Assembly: GCA_036374835.1 (NCBI GenBank)
Contig: DASUTB010000001.1
Span: 150,708-214,707, forward strand
Source of the DNA: DASUTB01 sp036374835
GTDB taxonomy: Bacteria > Actinomycetota > Actinomycetes > Jiangellales > Jiangellaceae
Length of the DNA stretch: 64,000 bases
Reading direction: 5' to 3'
The position numbers were made by a program, and so were the translations under genes. A model generated the notes under the pieces. The model searched no databases. It had not been told where the DNA came from and worked only from the letters and a program-made list of their open reading frames with translations. Below, one piece after another: positions 41,358 through 51,800 of the stretch (positions are counted from its first letter, which is position 1; each line of letters opens with the position of its first letter).

Positions 41358-42189
41358 GAGTACCGAACTGACCCGGGTCGCCGGCGGAGTGACCGGCGCC
41401 GGGCTCGGCCAGGCGTTCCGCGACACCATGGTGATCGCCTGGCGGAACATCCGCGGCGGCCTTCGGGTGCCGGACAACCAGATCTACATGTTCATCCAGC
41501 CGATCATGTTCGTGGTGCTGTTCGCATATGTGTTCGGCGGCGCGATCCCGGTTCCGGGCGTCGACTACCGGGAGTACCTGATGGCCGGGATCTTCGCCCA
41601 GATCATGGCCTTCTCGGTGGCGCCGGCCAGCGTGGGTTTGGCCGACGACATGCACAAGGGCCTGATCGACCGGTTCCGCTCGCTGCCGATGGCCCGGTCG
41701 GCGGTCATCGCCGGGCGCGTGGTCTCCGATCTGGCCAACCAGCTCGTCGTGTTGTTGATCATGATGGTCTGCGGCCTGATCGTCGGGTGGCGTGTGCACA
41801 ACGGAGCGCTGCCCTTCCTGGCCGCGGTCGCGCTGCTGCTGGTGTTCGCGTTCGCGATGCTCTGGGTCGGCGCCTTCATCGGACTGTCCGTGGGTAACCC
41901 GCAGGTGGCGGCGTCGGCCGGGCTGATCTGGCTGTTCCCGGTCGTGTTCATGTCCAACGTGTTCGTCCCGATGGACAACATGCCGGCCGTCGTGCAGACG
42001 ATCGCCGAGTGGAATCCGATCAGTGCGATCGTGGCAGCGTGCCGCGACCTGTTCGGCAACCAGGCGATCATCAGCTCGGACGCGTGGCCGATGCAGAACC
42101 CGATCCCGGCCTCGATCATCTGGTGCGCGATCATCGTCGGCGTCTTTGCGCCGCTGGCGATCAACAAGTACAAGCGCGCCACGACCTAA
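41350..42189 (+). CDS. DrrB-type ABC-2 permease
   Basis: 279 residues with six predicted helices, beginning MVIAWRNIRGGLRVPDNQIY. The segments RFRSLPMARSAVIAGRVVSD and NVFVPMDNMPAVVQTIAEWNP are characteristic of DrrB and related ABC-2 exporters. It functions with the preceding ATPase. Its TAA stop (42187-42189) is followed without a gap by a family A element that fills the space to the greA stop codon. Confidence 0.9.
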   Translation: MSESTELTRVAGGVTGAGLGQAFRDTMVIAWRNIRGGLRVPDNQIYMFIQPIMFVVLFAYVFGGAIPVPGVDYREYLMAGIFAQIMAFSVAPASVGLADDMHKGLIDRFRSLPMARSAVIAGRVVSDLANQLVVLLIMMVCGLIVGWRVHNGALPFLAAVALLLVFAFAMLWVGAFIGLSVGNPQVAASAGLIWLFPVVFMSNVFVPMDNMPAVVQTIAEWNPISAIVAACRDLFGNQAIISSDAWPMQNPIPASIIWCAIIVGVFAPLAINKYKRATT

Positions 42190-42358
42190 GAATGACCATG
42201 TTTGGCACGAAATTCCGTGCCACACCCGGTCTACAGACTCAGCAAAGGCAGGAAACGCCCAGCAACGGAGTCCGGCGGGGCGATGCTGGGTGTTTCCCGG
42301 CCTTGTGGGGTTTGGAGACAGGATTTGGCACGGAATTCCATGCCAAACATGGTCATTC
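42190..42358. repeat. Family A element, 169 bp, exactly between drrB and greA stops
   Basis: GAATGACCATGTTTGGCA (42190-42207) and its perfect complement (42341-42358) are 18-bp terminal inverted repeats. Homology between the two arms continues inward for roughly 80 nt with mismatches, so nearly the whole element is palindromic. It begins at the base after the drrB TAA and ends at the base before the greA TAG. No open frame is contained. It is either a bidirectional terminator or a MITE-like element. Confidence 0.9.
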
Positions 42359-42856
42359 CTACGGGATGTAGGGTTTGGCCGAGACGATGTCGACGGCGAC
42401 CTCCGCGCCGGTCGGCGTGGTATAGGTGACGCTCTCGCCGACCTTGTGCCCGGTGATCGCCGCACCGAGCGGCGACTGCTGCGAGTAGACCTCCATGTCG
42501 ACCGAGTCGTCGAGCGCAAGCAGCTCGCGCGAGCCGAGCAGGAACGTCTCGGTCTCGTCATCGCCGTTGAAACGGATCTCAACGATCATGCCGGGCTCGA
42601 CCAGGCCGTCGTCCTGCGGCGTCTCGCCCACCTTGGCGCGCTGCAGCAGCCCCTGCAGCTGGCGGATCCGGGCTTCCTGGTGCCCCTGTGCGTCCTTGGC
42701 CGCGTGATATCCGCCGTTCTCCGACAAGTCCCCTTCAGCCCGTGCGGCCTCGATGCGTTTGGCGACCTCCACCCGGGCCGGGCCCATGAGGTGGTCGAGT
42801 TCGGCGCGGAGGCGATCGTATGCTTCTTGGGTAAGCCAGGCGACGTTGTCGGTCAC
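42359..42856 (-). CDS. greA: Transcription elongation factor GreA
   Basis: 165 residues. The N-terminal coiled coil starts WLTQEAYDRLRAELDHL and carries GDLSENGGYHAAKDAQGHQE, where the acidic tip (Asp-Leu-Ser-Glu-Asn) stimulates RNA cleavage in backtracked polymerase. The C-terminal FKBP-like domain ends with TYTTPTGAEVAVDIVSA. It corresponds to M. tuberculosis Rv1080c and starts a block of conserved order up to fumC. ATG at 42856 is preceded by AAGGAGAT. Confidence 0.95.
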   Translation of the reverse strand: MTDNVAWLTQEAYDRLRAELDHLMGPARVEVAKRIEAARAEGDLSENGGYHAAKDAQGHQEARIRQLQGLLQRAKVGETPQDDGLVEPGMIVEIRFNGDDETETFLLGSRELLALDDSVDMEVYSQQSPLGAAITGHKVGESVTYTTPTGAEVAVDIVSAKPYIP

Positions 42857-42991
42857 GGCATCTCCTTGGACTTCAACGTGTCATTCCACCGTAAGCGATG
42901 CTGAGGCGGTGGTTCCGGGTCGTTTCTTCCCGGCGACGATGTGCGGGTAAACGACTAGGGTAACAAGAACCGGCCGGAAAGTGAGATCTCG

Positions 42992-43378
42992 TTACTGCCG
43001 CCGGCACGTGACGATCTTGACCGCCGCCGCGTCGCCCTGTAGCGGAATCTCCACATCGAGCACGACGGTGCGATCGCCCCCGGTCGGGACGTCCACCGCC
43101 GTCTGGCCAACGATGATCTGGCGCGCGTCCACTGCCTCGAGCTCGCACGTGACGGCGGTATCCGGACTGCGCGTCACCTCGATTCTCGCGGTCGCCTCGT
43201 CTTGTCCCGACGTGTCGAAAGTGATCATGCCCCACTGCACGCCCTGGTCCGCGATGCGCAACATGGCCAATCCACCGAGTCCGGCCAGCACCACGGCGAT
43301 GACGATGATCGGAATGAGCCAGCGCCGGTCGAACGGCCTGTCGCCGTACCGGTCCGCCGGTCGTTGCGGCATCGTCAC
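42992..43378 (-). CDS. DUF4307 membrane protein
   Basis: 128 residues: a short cytoplasmic N-terminus, one transmembrane helix (LIPIIVIAVVLAGLGGLAML, about 21-40) and an extracytoplasmic beta-rich domain with two Cys (CELEAV, VTCRRQ). It corresponds to Rv1081c, located between greA and mca in mycobacteria. Conservation next to mca suggests envelope or thiol related work, but the role is unknown. It is divergent from mca. Confidence 0.82.
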   Translation of the reverse strand: MTMPQRPADRYGDRPFDRRWLIPIIVIAVVLAGLGGLAMLRIADQGVQWGMITFDTSGQDEATARIEVTRSPDTAVTCELEAVDARQIIVGQTAVDVPTGGDRTVVLDVEIPLQGDAAAVKIVTCRRQ

Positions 43379-43501
43379 TCGTGGGCTCCGGGTGCTCGGG
43401 CACTACGCTTGGTGGGATCGGGCACCATTGTGTCGCATGCGGTTCGCTCGCCGGTGCGGCGTCCCGATCGCTACGACCAATCACTCGAAAGGATGGTCTA
43501 C

Positions 43502-44365
43502 GTGGCTGAGCAACTTCGGTTGATGCACGTGCATGCCCACCCGGACGACGAGTCCAGCAAAGGGGCGGCCTCGACGGCACGTTACGTGGCCGAGGGCGTC
43601 GACGTCCTCGTCGTGACGTGTACCGGTGGGGAGCGCGGCTCGGTGCTCAATCCGAACATGGACCGGCCGGACGTACTGGCCGACATCGCCACCATCCGGC
43701 GGCAGGAGATGGACGAGGCGCGCCGCATTCTCGGCATCAAGCAGCGGTGGCTGGGCTTCGTCGATTCAGGTTTTCCCGAGGGCGATCCTCCGCCGCCGCT
43801 GCCGGACGGATGCTTCGCCACCCTCCCGGAGGAGAAGGCGGCCGGTCCGCTCGTCGAGGTGATCCGGGACTTCCAGCCACACGTGATGACCACCTATGAC
43901 GAGAACGGCGGCTACCCGCACCCGGACCACGTGATGTGCCACAAGATCAGCGTGGCGGCGTTCGAGGCCGCGGGCGACCCCGGGCAGTACCCGGACGCGG
44001 GTGCGCCGTGGGAGGTGGGCAAGCTCTACTACCACCACTCGTTCCATCGAGCCCGAATGCAGGCGCTTCACGACGAGATGGAGCGGCGCGGCTTGGAATC
44101 CCCCTATGCCGAGCGGCTCGAGAAGTGGGAGCCGAATCCGGACTGGGACAACCGGATCACCACGCGGGTGCCGTGCGCCGAATACTTCCCGGTGCGCGAC
44201 CGTGCCCTCATGGCACACGCGACGCAGGTCGATCCGGCGGGCCCGTGGTTCGCCGTCCCGCTCGAGGTGCACCAGGCGGCATGGCCGACCGAGGACTACG
44301 AGCTGGCGCGGACGAACGTCCGGTCCGAAATCCCGGAGAACGACCTGTTCGCCGGCATCCGCTGA
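43502..44365 (+). CDS. mca: Mycothiol S-conjugate amidase
   Basis: 287-residue zinc amidase that cleaves mycothiol S-conjugates to a mercapturic acid and GlcN-inositol, detoxifying electrophiles. The zinc site is in MHVHAHPDDESSKGAAS (His-Pro-Asp-Asp) and in GGYPHPDHVMCHK (the third ligand His). I prefer GTG 43502, with AAGGA 8 nt upstream; ATG 43493 would put the start on top of that site. Its presence indicates a mycothiol-producing actinomycete. It corresponds to Rv1082 and is followed by the Rv1083 counterpart. Confidence 0.93.
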   Translation: MAEQLRLMHVHAHPDDESSKGAASTARYVAEGVDVLVVTCTGGERGSVLNPNMDRPDVLADIATIRRQEMDEARRILGIKQRWLGFVDSGFPEGDPPPPLPDGCFATLPEEKAAGPLVEVIRDFQPHVMTTYDENGGYPHPDHVMCHKISVAAFEAAGDPGQYPDAGAPWEVGKLYYHHSFHRARMQALHDEMERRGLESPYAERLEKWEPNPDWDNRITTRVPCAEYFPVRDRALMAHATQVDPAGPWFAVPLEVHQAAWPTEDYELARTNVRSEIPENDLFAGIR

Positions 44366-44410
44366 CGGGCCGGGGCTGACGTTTCCGGCACATGGTGCAA
44401 CGATGGAGAC

Positions 44411-44686
44411 GTGGACCACGTGTTAGTTGTCTCGGATGTGCCGGACCCTGAGTCGCTGCCGGCGATGGGCGGCGGTCTGCTCGGGCTCATCGTGACCGCC
44501 GGGTTGGTGGTGGCGGTCATTCTGCTGTACCGGAGCATGCGCACCCAGCTGAAGAAGATCGACTTCGATGCCCAAGGTACGACCGACGCTGAGCGTATGC
44601 GCGGCACGGGCACGTCTGAAGGCAAGGACGAGCGTCCGGCCGACGCTGAGGTCAACGGCCACCGCGAACGGCCGCCGCACGCCTGA
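44411..44686 (+). CDS. Small single-pass membrane protein downstream of mca
   Basis: 91 residues with one helix (GLLGLIVTAGLVVAVILLYR, about 22-41) and a hydrophilic tail that starts SMRTQLKKIDFDAQ and ends in a Glu/Arg-rich stretch. Its position and layout match Rv1083 of M. tuberculosis. The start is GTG 44411. No known function. In this window it is followed by an inserted MFS-MerR pair where mycobacteria continue directly to the DUF255 gene. Confidence 0.78.
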   Translation: MDHVLVVSDVPDPESLPAMGGGLLGLIVTAGLVVAVILLYRSMRTQLKKIDFDAQGTTDAERMRGTGTSEGKDERPADAEVNGHRERPPHA

Positions 44687-44739
44687 TTCGCGCCTTACGA
44701 CAACCGGCCCCGTGGGTGGTCACCCGTGCCGGTGCTGTG

Positions 44740-45942
44740 TCAGGTGAGGATCGGCTGCCGGCGCTGGCGGCGGGCCGCCGCGACGCCGAGGCCGAGCGCG
44801 GCGATGGCCGCGACGGCTGCGGCGGGGATCGGCAAGGCGGTGGGTCCCGCGCGTCCGACGAGCAGGCTGGCCGCGGCTGCGCCGACCGCGATACCGCCGT
44901 TGAACACGACCGGAATGAGCGCTGCGGCCAGGTCACGGTGACCTCTCCCCGCCAGCCGAAGGATCTCGGTCTGGGCGAGCGGCGGAACCGCGCCGCTGAC
45001 AAGCCCCAGCACCAAGATGGTGACGAGACCGAACGCCGGCGCGTCGGCCCATGTCAGAGCCAGGAGCATGAGAGCCGTCGCCGCGGAGGCCGTGATCAGT
45101 CCGACGGTCGTACGGTGTGCCAGGCGGCCGGCCAGCACCACGCCCACCGCCGAGGCGATCCCGAAGCCGAACAGCAGTCCGCTCATCTCGGCCGGCAGCA
45201 GGGCGGCGGCCCGCTCGCCGAGCCGGGTGATGAAGGTGTACGCGCCGTAGTGCCCCACGAGCAGCAGGCCGACCAGTGTGATCACGACCAAAGTCGGGAC
45301 GATCGACCCGTGGGTTCGCCCGCCGCCGGCCGAGGCGGTCGTATGGCGTGGACGGCTGGGCACGAGGGCGCGTACCAGTAGGCCGGTGCCGAGCGCCGCG
45401 ACGGCGAGCATCGCGAATGCGGCGCGCCAACTCGACTGGTCGGCGATCAGCCGTGCGGCCGGCGTGCCGAGCACCATTCCGAGGGTCGCGCCGCCGAGCA
45501 CGACCGCGATCGCCCGGCCGAGGTCGTTCTCGTCGACCAGGTCTGCGACATGGGCATTGGCGCTCGCCCAGAGCAGTCCGACCGACACCGCGCCGACCAG
45601 GCGGGCGGCGAGGGCCACCGCGTACGTTGGTGCGACGGCCGTCAGGAGCGAGGAGACCGCCAGTGCGACGAGGCCGGCGAGGATCAGGGTGCGCCGATCG
45701 ATCCGCCGGGTGAGATGCATGAGCGGCAGGCTGGCGACGACGACGGTGAGCGCCCACGCCGCGACGAGATGTCCGGTTAGGGCTTCGGTGACGCCGAGCC
45801 CCCGGCTCATCGGGACGAGAACGGCCGTTGGGAGCATCTCGGCGGTGACCATGACGAGGGTCGCGGTGCCGAGGGTGAGGAGTGCGGGCCAGGGAAGCAC
45901 GGGCTTGCTCGCCGGCGCGGGGTATGCGGTTGCTGCAGTCAT
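44740..45942 (-). CDS. DHA1-type MFS exporter (AraJ/Cmx-like)
   Basis: 400 residues with 12 hydrophobic helices. Motifs include MTAEMLPTAVLVPMSRGLG-like in helix 1 (VTAEMLPTAVLVPMSRGLG), the motif A-like LTRRIDRRTLILAGL between helices 2 and 3, and WRAAFAMLAVAALGTGLLV. Members export sugars, chloramphenicol or other small molecules. The start is ATG 45942, 18 nt from the MerR-type operator. It is divergent from the MerR gene and is probably activated by it. Mycobacterial synteny has no such gene here, so this is probably an acquired insert. Confidence 0.88.
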   Translation of the reverse strand: MTAATAYPAPASKPVLPWPALLTLGTATLVMVTAEMLPTAVLVPMSRGLGVTEALTGHLVAAWALTVVVASLPLMHLTRRIDRRTLILAGLVALAVSSLLTAVAPTYAVALAARLVGAVSVGLLWASANAHVADLVDENDLGRAIAVVLGGATLGMVLGTPAARLIADQSSWRAAFAMLAVAALGTGLLVRALVPSRPRHTTASAGGGRTHGSIVPTLVVITLVGLLLVGHYGAYTFITRLGERAAALLPAEMSGLLFGFGIASAVGVVLAGRLAHRTTVGLITASAATALMLLALTWADAPAFGLVTILVLGLVSGAVPPLAQTEILRLAGRGHRDLAAALIPVVFNGGIAVGAAAASLLVGRAGPTALPIPAAAVAAIAALGLGVAAARRQRRQPILT

Positions 45943-45948
45943 GAAGTG

Positions 45949-45980
45949 ACCGTAGAGTTTGACATTAATGTCAATGTCAA
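45949..45980 (-). promoter_or_regulatory. MerR-type long-spacer promoter with perfect palindrome
   Basis: TTGACATTAATGTCAA (45959-45974) is a perfect 16-bp palindrome. On the minus strand a -35 TTGACA (45980-45975) and a -10 TACGGT (45954-45949) are separated by 20 nt, with the palindrome inside. This long spacing is the hallmark of MerR-activated promoters. It controls the MFS gene and probably also merR. Confidence 0.7.
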
Positions 45981-45999
45981 GCTTTGGCGGTGAGGCAGT

Positions 46000-46401
46000 G
46001 TGAAGATCGGTGAGGTGTCCGAGCGGACGGGCGTCGCGCCCCGGCTGATCCGGTACTACGAGCAACAGGGACTGGTGTGCGCGGATCGGGCGGACAACGG
46101 GTACCGGGTCTACACAGATGCGCACGTCGAACGCGTGACGCGCATCGCGAGCCTGGTGCAGGCGGGTATCCCCACGCGGTTGGTCAAGGTACTCCTCGAC
46201 ACCGAGGACGCCGCCGCCCGCGGCGAGCCGACTTGCCCGCTGGAGGTGGCCGAGCAACTCGCCGCTGAGCTGGGCCCGATCGAGGACCGGATCTCCTGCC
46301 TGACCCGCAGCCGCGACACGATCCGGAGCTACCTCACGCGCACCCGGCACGAGGCGCTCCTGCGGCAGCAGGCCGAGCGATCCACGGCCTCGGTCGGATA
46401 A
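46000..46401 (+). CDS. MerR-family transcriptional regulator
   Basis: 133 residues. The MerR HTH reads KIGEVSERTGVAPRLIRYYE (about 2-21), with wing QGLVCADRADNGYRVYTDAH. A coiled-coil dimerisation helix (about 80-120) is next. There is a Cys in PTCPLEVAEQLAAEL and another in ISCLTRSRDTI, which could be sensing residues. The start is GTG 46000. It is divergent from the MFS gene, with the operator in between. Confidence 0.9.
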   Translation: MKIGEVSERTGVAPRLIRYYEQQGLVCADRADNGYRVYTDAHVERVTRIASLVQAGIPTRLVKVLLDTEDAAARGEPTCPLEVAEQLAAELGPIEDRISCLTRSRDTIRSYLTRTRHEALLRQQAERSTASVG

Positions 46402-46429
46402 GCGACCGTCGCCGTGGCAGGCTGGGGAC

Positions 46430-48463
<2,034 letters not shown>

Positions 48464-48469
<6 letters not shown>

Positions 48470-48544
48470 TCACGTAAAGCTCCGGAATCCCAGCTTTACG
48501 TCGCATACAGCCGCAGCAAAGCATCGACAGTCCCAGCATCGGCC
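48464..48544. repeat. Family A element, 81-bp subtype, copy 2
   Basis: Starts GAATGATCACGTAAAGC with the TGA at 48467-48469 being the DUF255 stop codon, and ends 4 nt before the hemolysin III stop. ACGTAAAGCT (48472-48481) pairs perfectly with AGCTTTACGT (48492-48501). It is homologous to 8562-8642 and 53623-53702 in inverted orientation. It fills the space between convergent genes. Confidence 0.88.
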
Positions 48545-48548
48545 GGAA

Positions 48549-49238
48549 TCAGGCACTCACCGCCGCGCCACCGACACCGAACGCGGCGAGCCACACGCCG
48601 ACATGGTGCGCGAGGAAACCGGCCAGGGTGCACGCGTGGAAGATCTCGTGAAAGCCGAACCACCGCGGCGATGGATTGGGCCGTTTCAGGGCGTAGATGA
48701 TCGCGCCGGCCGAATAGGCCAACCCACCGATGATGATCAAGGTCAGCACCGCAGCGCCACCCGTCGCTGCGAAGGACGGCAGCCAGAACATCGCGGCCCA
48801 GCCGAGCGCGATGTACACCGGCACGTACAGCCAGCGCGGTGCGCCCACCCACAGCACGCGGAACGCGATACCGATCAGCGCGCCGATCCAGACGATGAGC
48901 AGCAGGATGGTCGCGTTCCGGCTGTCCAGCAGCATGATCGTGAAGGGGGTGTAGGTTCCGGCGATGATCAGAAAGATGTTGGCGTGGTCGAACCGCCGTA
49001 ACACGTCCTGCACACGGGGTGACCAGCGGCCGCGGTGGTACAGCGCGCTGATGCCGAACAGCAGAGCCGCGGTCACCGTGTAGATCGCGCCGGCGAGGCG
49101 TCCTTCCTGCGTCGGCGCCAAGGCGACTAGGAGGACGCCGGCCACCGTGGCGACCGGGAACGTAGCCGCGTGCAGCCAACCGCGCAGCTTCGGCTTGACC
49201 GCGGTGACCGCGTCTCGGAAGTGGTCGTCGAGTGCCAT
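48549..49238 (-). CDS. Hemolysin III/YqfA (PAQR family) membrane protein
   Basis: 229 residues with seven hydrophobic helices. PAQR hallmarks are GISALYHRGRWSP (Ser and His), RRFDHANIFLIIAGTYTPF (Asp-His) and the C-terminal FHEIFHACTLAGFLAHHVGV (His residues of the putative zinc site). It corresponds to Rv1085c. PAQR members are thought to be hydrolases of membrane lipids or homeostasis proteins. It is convergent with DUF255 and divergent from the prenyltransferase gene. Confidence 0.88.
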   Translation of the reverse strand: MALDDHFRDAVTAVKPKLRGWLHAATFPVATVAGVLLVALAPTQEGRLAGAIYTVTAALLFGISALYHRGRWSPRVQDVLRRFDHANIFLIIAGTYTPFTIMLLDSRNATILLLIVWIGALIGIAFRVLWVGAPRWLYVPVYIALGWAAMFWLPSFAATGGAAVLTLIIIGGLAYSAGAIIYALKRPNPSPRWFGFHEIFHACTLAGFLAHHVGVWLAAFGVGGAAVSA

Positions 49239-49309
49239 CCCAGAAAAGACTAACCTAGTGTTCGCGACCTACCGCGGATCGGTAGGTTTGGGGTGGCCTG
49301 GGAGGTGTG

Positions 49310-50071
49310 ATGGGGCTGACCGACGTGCTGTACGGGTTGTACGAGCGACGGCTGCAGCGCAACCTCGACCCCAAGCGCGTCCCCGGTCACGTCGCCGTCA
49401 TGCTGGACGGCAACCGCCGCTGGGCGCGCGCGTTCGGCGCCTCCACGACGAGCGGGTACCGCGCCGGCGCGGACAACGCCAGGGAGTTCCTCCGCTGGTG
49501 TGACGAGGTCGGGGTGCGCGTCGTCACGCTGTACCTCCTGTCCACGGACAATCTGCACCGTCCCGAGTCCGAGGTCGTCCCACTGCTCGGCATCATCGAA
49601 GGTCTCGTGGAGGACTTGGCGGACGCCGGACGGTGGCGCGTCCATCCGGTCGGCGCGCTGGACGTGCTGCCGGACCACACCGCCACCGTGCTGAAGGATG
49701 CGGCGGACCGCACACGTGACGTGGACGGCATGCACGTCAACGTCGCGGTCGGCTACGGCGGACGGCGCGAGATCGCCGACGCCGTCCGGTCGCTGCTCGC
49801 CGAGCATGCCGCGCGCGGTGCCAAGCTCGAGGACCTGGGTGAGATCATCACCGTCGAGAGCATCGCCGCGCACCTCTACACGAAGGGCCAGCCGGATCCC
49901 GATCTGGTGATCCGCGCCAGCGGCGAGCAGCGCCTGTCCGGGTTCTTGCTGTGGCAGAGCGCGAACTCGGAGTTCTACTTCTGCGAGGCGTTGTGGCCCG
50001 ACTTCCGGCGAGTCGATTTCCTTCGTGCGCTGCGCTCGTACGGGGAGCGGGAGCGTCGCTACGGCCGATGA
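49310..50071 (+). CDS. cis-prenyltransferase (short-chain Z-isoprenyl diphosphate synthase type)
   Basis: 253 residues. The catalytic region VAVMLDGNRRWARA (Asp at about 31) and the C-terminal DLVIRASGEQRLSGFLLWQS with YFCEALWPDFRRVDFLRAL are standard for UppS-like enzymes. Its place next to hemolysin III matches Rv1086, which makes Z,E-farnesyl diphosphate as the primer for decaprenyl phosphate. A full-length undecaprenyl or decaprenyl synthase is an alternative. I chose ATG 49310, with GGAGG upstream. Confidence 0.9.
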   Translation: MGLTDVLYGLYERRLQRNLDPKRVPGHVAVMLDGNRRWARAFGASTTSGYRAGADNAREFLRWCDEVGVRVVTLYLLSTDNLHRPESEVVPLLGIIEGLVEDLADAGRWRVHPVGALDVLPDHTATVLKDAADRTRDVDGMHVNVAVGYGGRREIADAVRSLLAEHAARGAKLEDLGEIITVESIAAHLYTKGQPDPDLVIRASGEQRLSGFLLWQSANSEFYFCEALWPDFRRVDFLRALRSYGERERRYGR

Positions 50072-50100
50072 GTGGGGACGTCGTCCCGCACGAGGCTCAA

Positions 50101-50154
50101 CGACATCACAACAGGTCTGCGTGGGTGTTGTGATGGCGCCGAACGTGATCGAAC
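50101..50154. repeat. Family B intergenic palindrome, copy 4
   Basis: CGACATCACAACAGG with CATCACAACA (50104-50113) pairing TGTTGTGATG (50126-50135), followed by GCCGAACGTGATCGAAC (to 50154). It lies 30 nt after the cis-prenyltransferase stop. The outer left arm is missing. In the other three copies the same right end is on the plus strand too. Confidence 0.85.
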
Positions 50155-50239
50155 GGACCCCGATCGGCGGAGGTGAACATCACGTAATGTCCGGCGCGGC
50201 CTCTTCAGTTCGGCCTCGAGCCGGGATACCGTGATGTTG

Positions 50240-50332
50240 ACGGCCGGAAACCTGACCGGCCGTTGGGAGGCCCGTCCAGCGTGCTGCAGCCACAGCGCGG
50301 AGGGAGGGCCGGCACCCAGGCCCTGGGCCTGG
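50240..50332 (+). promoter_or_regulatory. Possible structured leader of phoH2
   Basis: The 324-nt region before phoH2 (50072-50395) carries, besides the family B repeat, two perfect hairpins: ACGGCCGG (50240-50247) with CCGGCCGT (50256-50263), and CCAGGCC (50316-50322) with GGCCTGG (50326-50332). A purine-rich stretch lies between them (GGAGGGAGGG) and GATGAGAAGCCGGGGCGAG follows. This may be a structured 5' leader, but I do not recognise a known riboswitch class. Confidence 0.35.
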
Positions 50333-50395
50333 ACCCGGTCCCATCCGCGATGAGAAGCCGGGGCGAGGGTGTTCGGCCCGGCACGGGAGACCGAC

Positions 50396-51718
50396 GTGGC
50401 CGCTACCAACGCCAAGCGTGGTGCGACAGCTTCGCGCCGGACCTATGTACTCGACACCAGCGTCCTGCTCGCCGACCCACATGCCCTGCTGCGGTTCGCT
50501 GAACACGACATCGTACTGCCGCTCGTAGTCATCTCCGAGCTCGAGGGCAAGCGGCACCATCCCGAACTGGGCTATTTCGCCCGATCCGCCCTGCGGTTGC
50601 TGGACGAGCTCCGCCTGGAGAATGGACGCCTCGACGAACCGATTCCGATCGGTTCCGAAGGTGGATCGGTGCGGGTCGAGCTCAACCACACCGATCCGGG
50701 TGTGCTCCCAGCCGGTTTCCGGCTCGGCGACAACGACACGAGGATCTTGTCGGTTGCACGTGGCCTCACCGCCGAGGGTGCGGACGTCACCCTTGTCTCT
50801 AAGGATCTGCCATTGCGGGTGAAGGCGTCATCGGTCGGTCTCAGCGCAGAGGAGTACCGGGCCGAGGCCGTCGTCGAGTCGGGCTGGACTGGGATGACCG
50901 AGTTGGACGTCGCCGGTGCCGACCTCGACGTCCTCTACAAGAACGGCGACACCGACCTCGAAGCGGCGCGGGCGCTTCCGTGCAACACGGGTGTGGTGCT
51001 GCATAGCGAGCGAGGTAGTGCGCTGGGCCGTGTCACGGCGGATAAGACCGTACAGCTGGTCCGCGGCGATCGGGAAGTATTCGGCATCCGCGGCCGCTCC
51101 GCGGAGCAGCGGATCGCCCTCGACCTCCTTCTCGACGCGGACGTCGGCATCATCTCGCTCGGTGGCCGGGCGGGTACCGGTAAGTCTGCCCTCGCGCTGT
51201 GCGCCGGGCTGGAAGCGGTGCTCGAGCGCGGCGAGCACAAGAAGCTGGTCGTCTTCCGGCCGCTGTATGCGGTCGGCGGCCAGGACCTCGGTTACCTGCC
51301 GGGCAACGAAACCGAGAAGATGTCCCCGTGGGCGCAGGCGGTGTATGACACCCTCGGAGCATTGACCACGCAGGAGGTCGTCGATGAGGTCGTTGCGCGC
51401 GGCATGTTCGAGGTGCTGCCGCTCACCCATATCCGCGGCCGGTCCCTGCACGATGCGTTCGTTGTGGTCGACGAGGTGCAGTCGCTCGAGCGCAACGTGC
51501 TGCTCACGGTCCTGTCCCGGATCGGCACCAACTCACGTGTCGTGCTGACGCACGACGTGGGGCAGCGGGACAACCTACGGGTGGGCCGGCACGACGGCAT
51601 CGTGGCGGTCATCGAGAAGCTCAAAGGGCATCCGCTGTTCGCGCATGTGACGCTGACGAGGTCGGAGCGCTCGCCCATTGCCGCGCTCGTCACGGAGTTG
51701 CTCGAGCAGTCAACGTGA
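50396..51718 (+). CDS. phoH2: PhoH2-type PIN domain-PhoH ATPase/helicase
   Basis: 440 residues from GTG 50396 (GGGAG 7 nt upstream). The N-terminal PIN RNase domain begins TYVLDTSVLLADP, with further acids near ISELEGKRHHPE and GDNDTRILSVA. The C-terminal PhoH ATPase has Walker A GRAGTGKSALAL (about 255-266) and Walker B DAFVVVDEVQSLE. In M. tuberculosis the orthologue Rv1095 is reported to unwind and cleave RNA. In many actinobacteria it is the effector of a toxin-antitoxin-like pair (PhoAT-PhoH2). An upstream PhoAT-like frame is not evident here. Confidence 0.92.
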   Translation: MAATNAKRGATASRRTYVLDTSVLLADPHALLRFAEHDIVLPLVVISELEGKRHHPELGYFARSALRLLDELRLENGRLDEPIPIGSEGGSVRVELNHTDPGVLPAGFRLGDNDTRILSVARGLTAEGADVTLVSKDLPLRVKASSVGLSAEEYRAEAVVESGWTGMTELDVAGADLDVLYKNGDTDLEAARALPCNTGVVLHSERGSALGRVTADKTVQLVRGDREVFGIRGRSAEQRIALDLLLDADVGIISLGGRAGTGKSALALCAGLEAVLERGEHKKLVVFRPLYAVGGQDLGYLPGNETEKMSPWAQAVYDTLGALTTQEVVDEVVARGMFEVLPLTHIRGRSLHDAFVVVDEVQSLERNVLLTVLSRIGTNSRVVLTHDVGQRDNLRVGRHDGIVAVIEKLKGHPLFAHVTLTRSERSPIAALVTELLEQST

Positions 51719-51800
51719 TACTTCTCACATACCGTCGGTTTGGCATTTAAACGGACATGGGCCACGGTGGAGGACGTCAGTTCCTTCCGAAAGGCCCCCA

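Noticed and set aside
42190..42358. Insertion sequence
   Set aside because: Terminal repeats are present, but there is no transposase frame and no visible target duplication.
50240..50395. c-di-AMP (ydaO) riboswitch before phoH2
   Set aside because: Hairpins are present but I could not match the conserved ydaO core segments.
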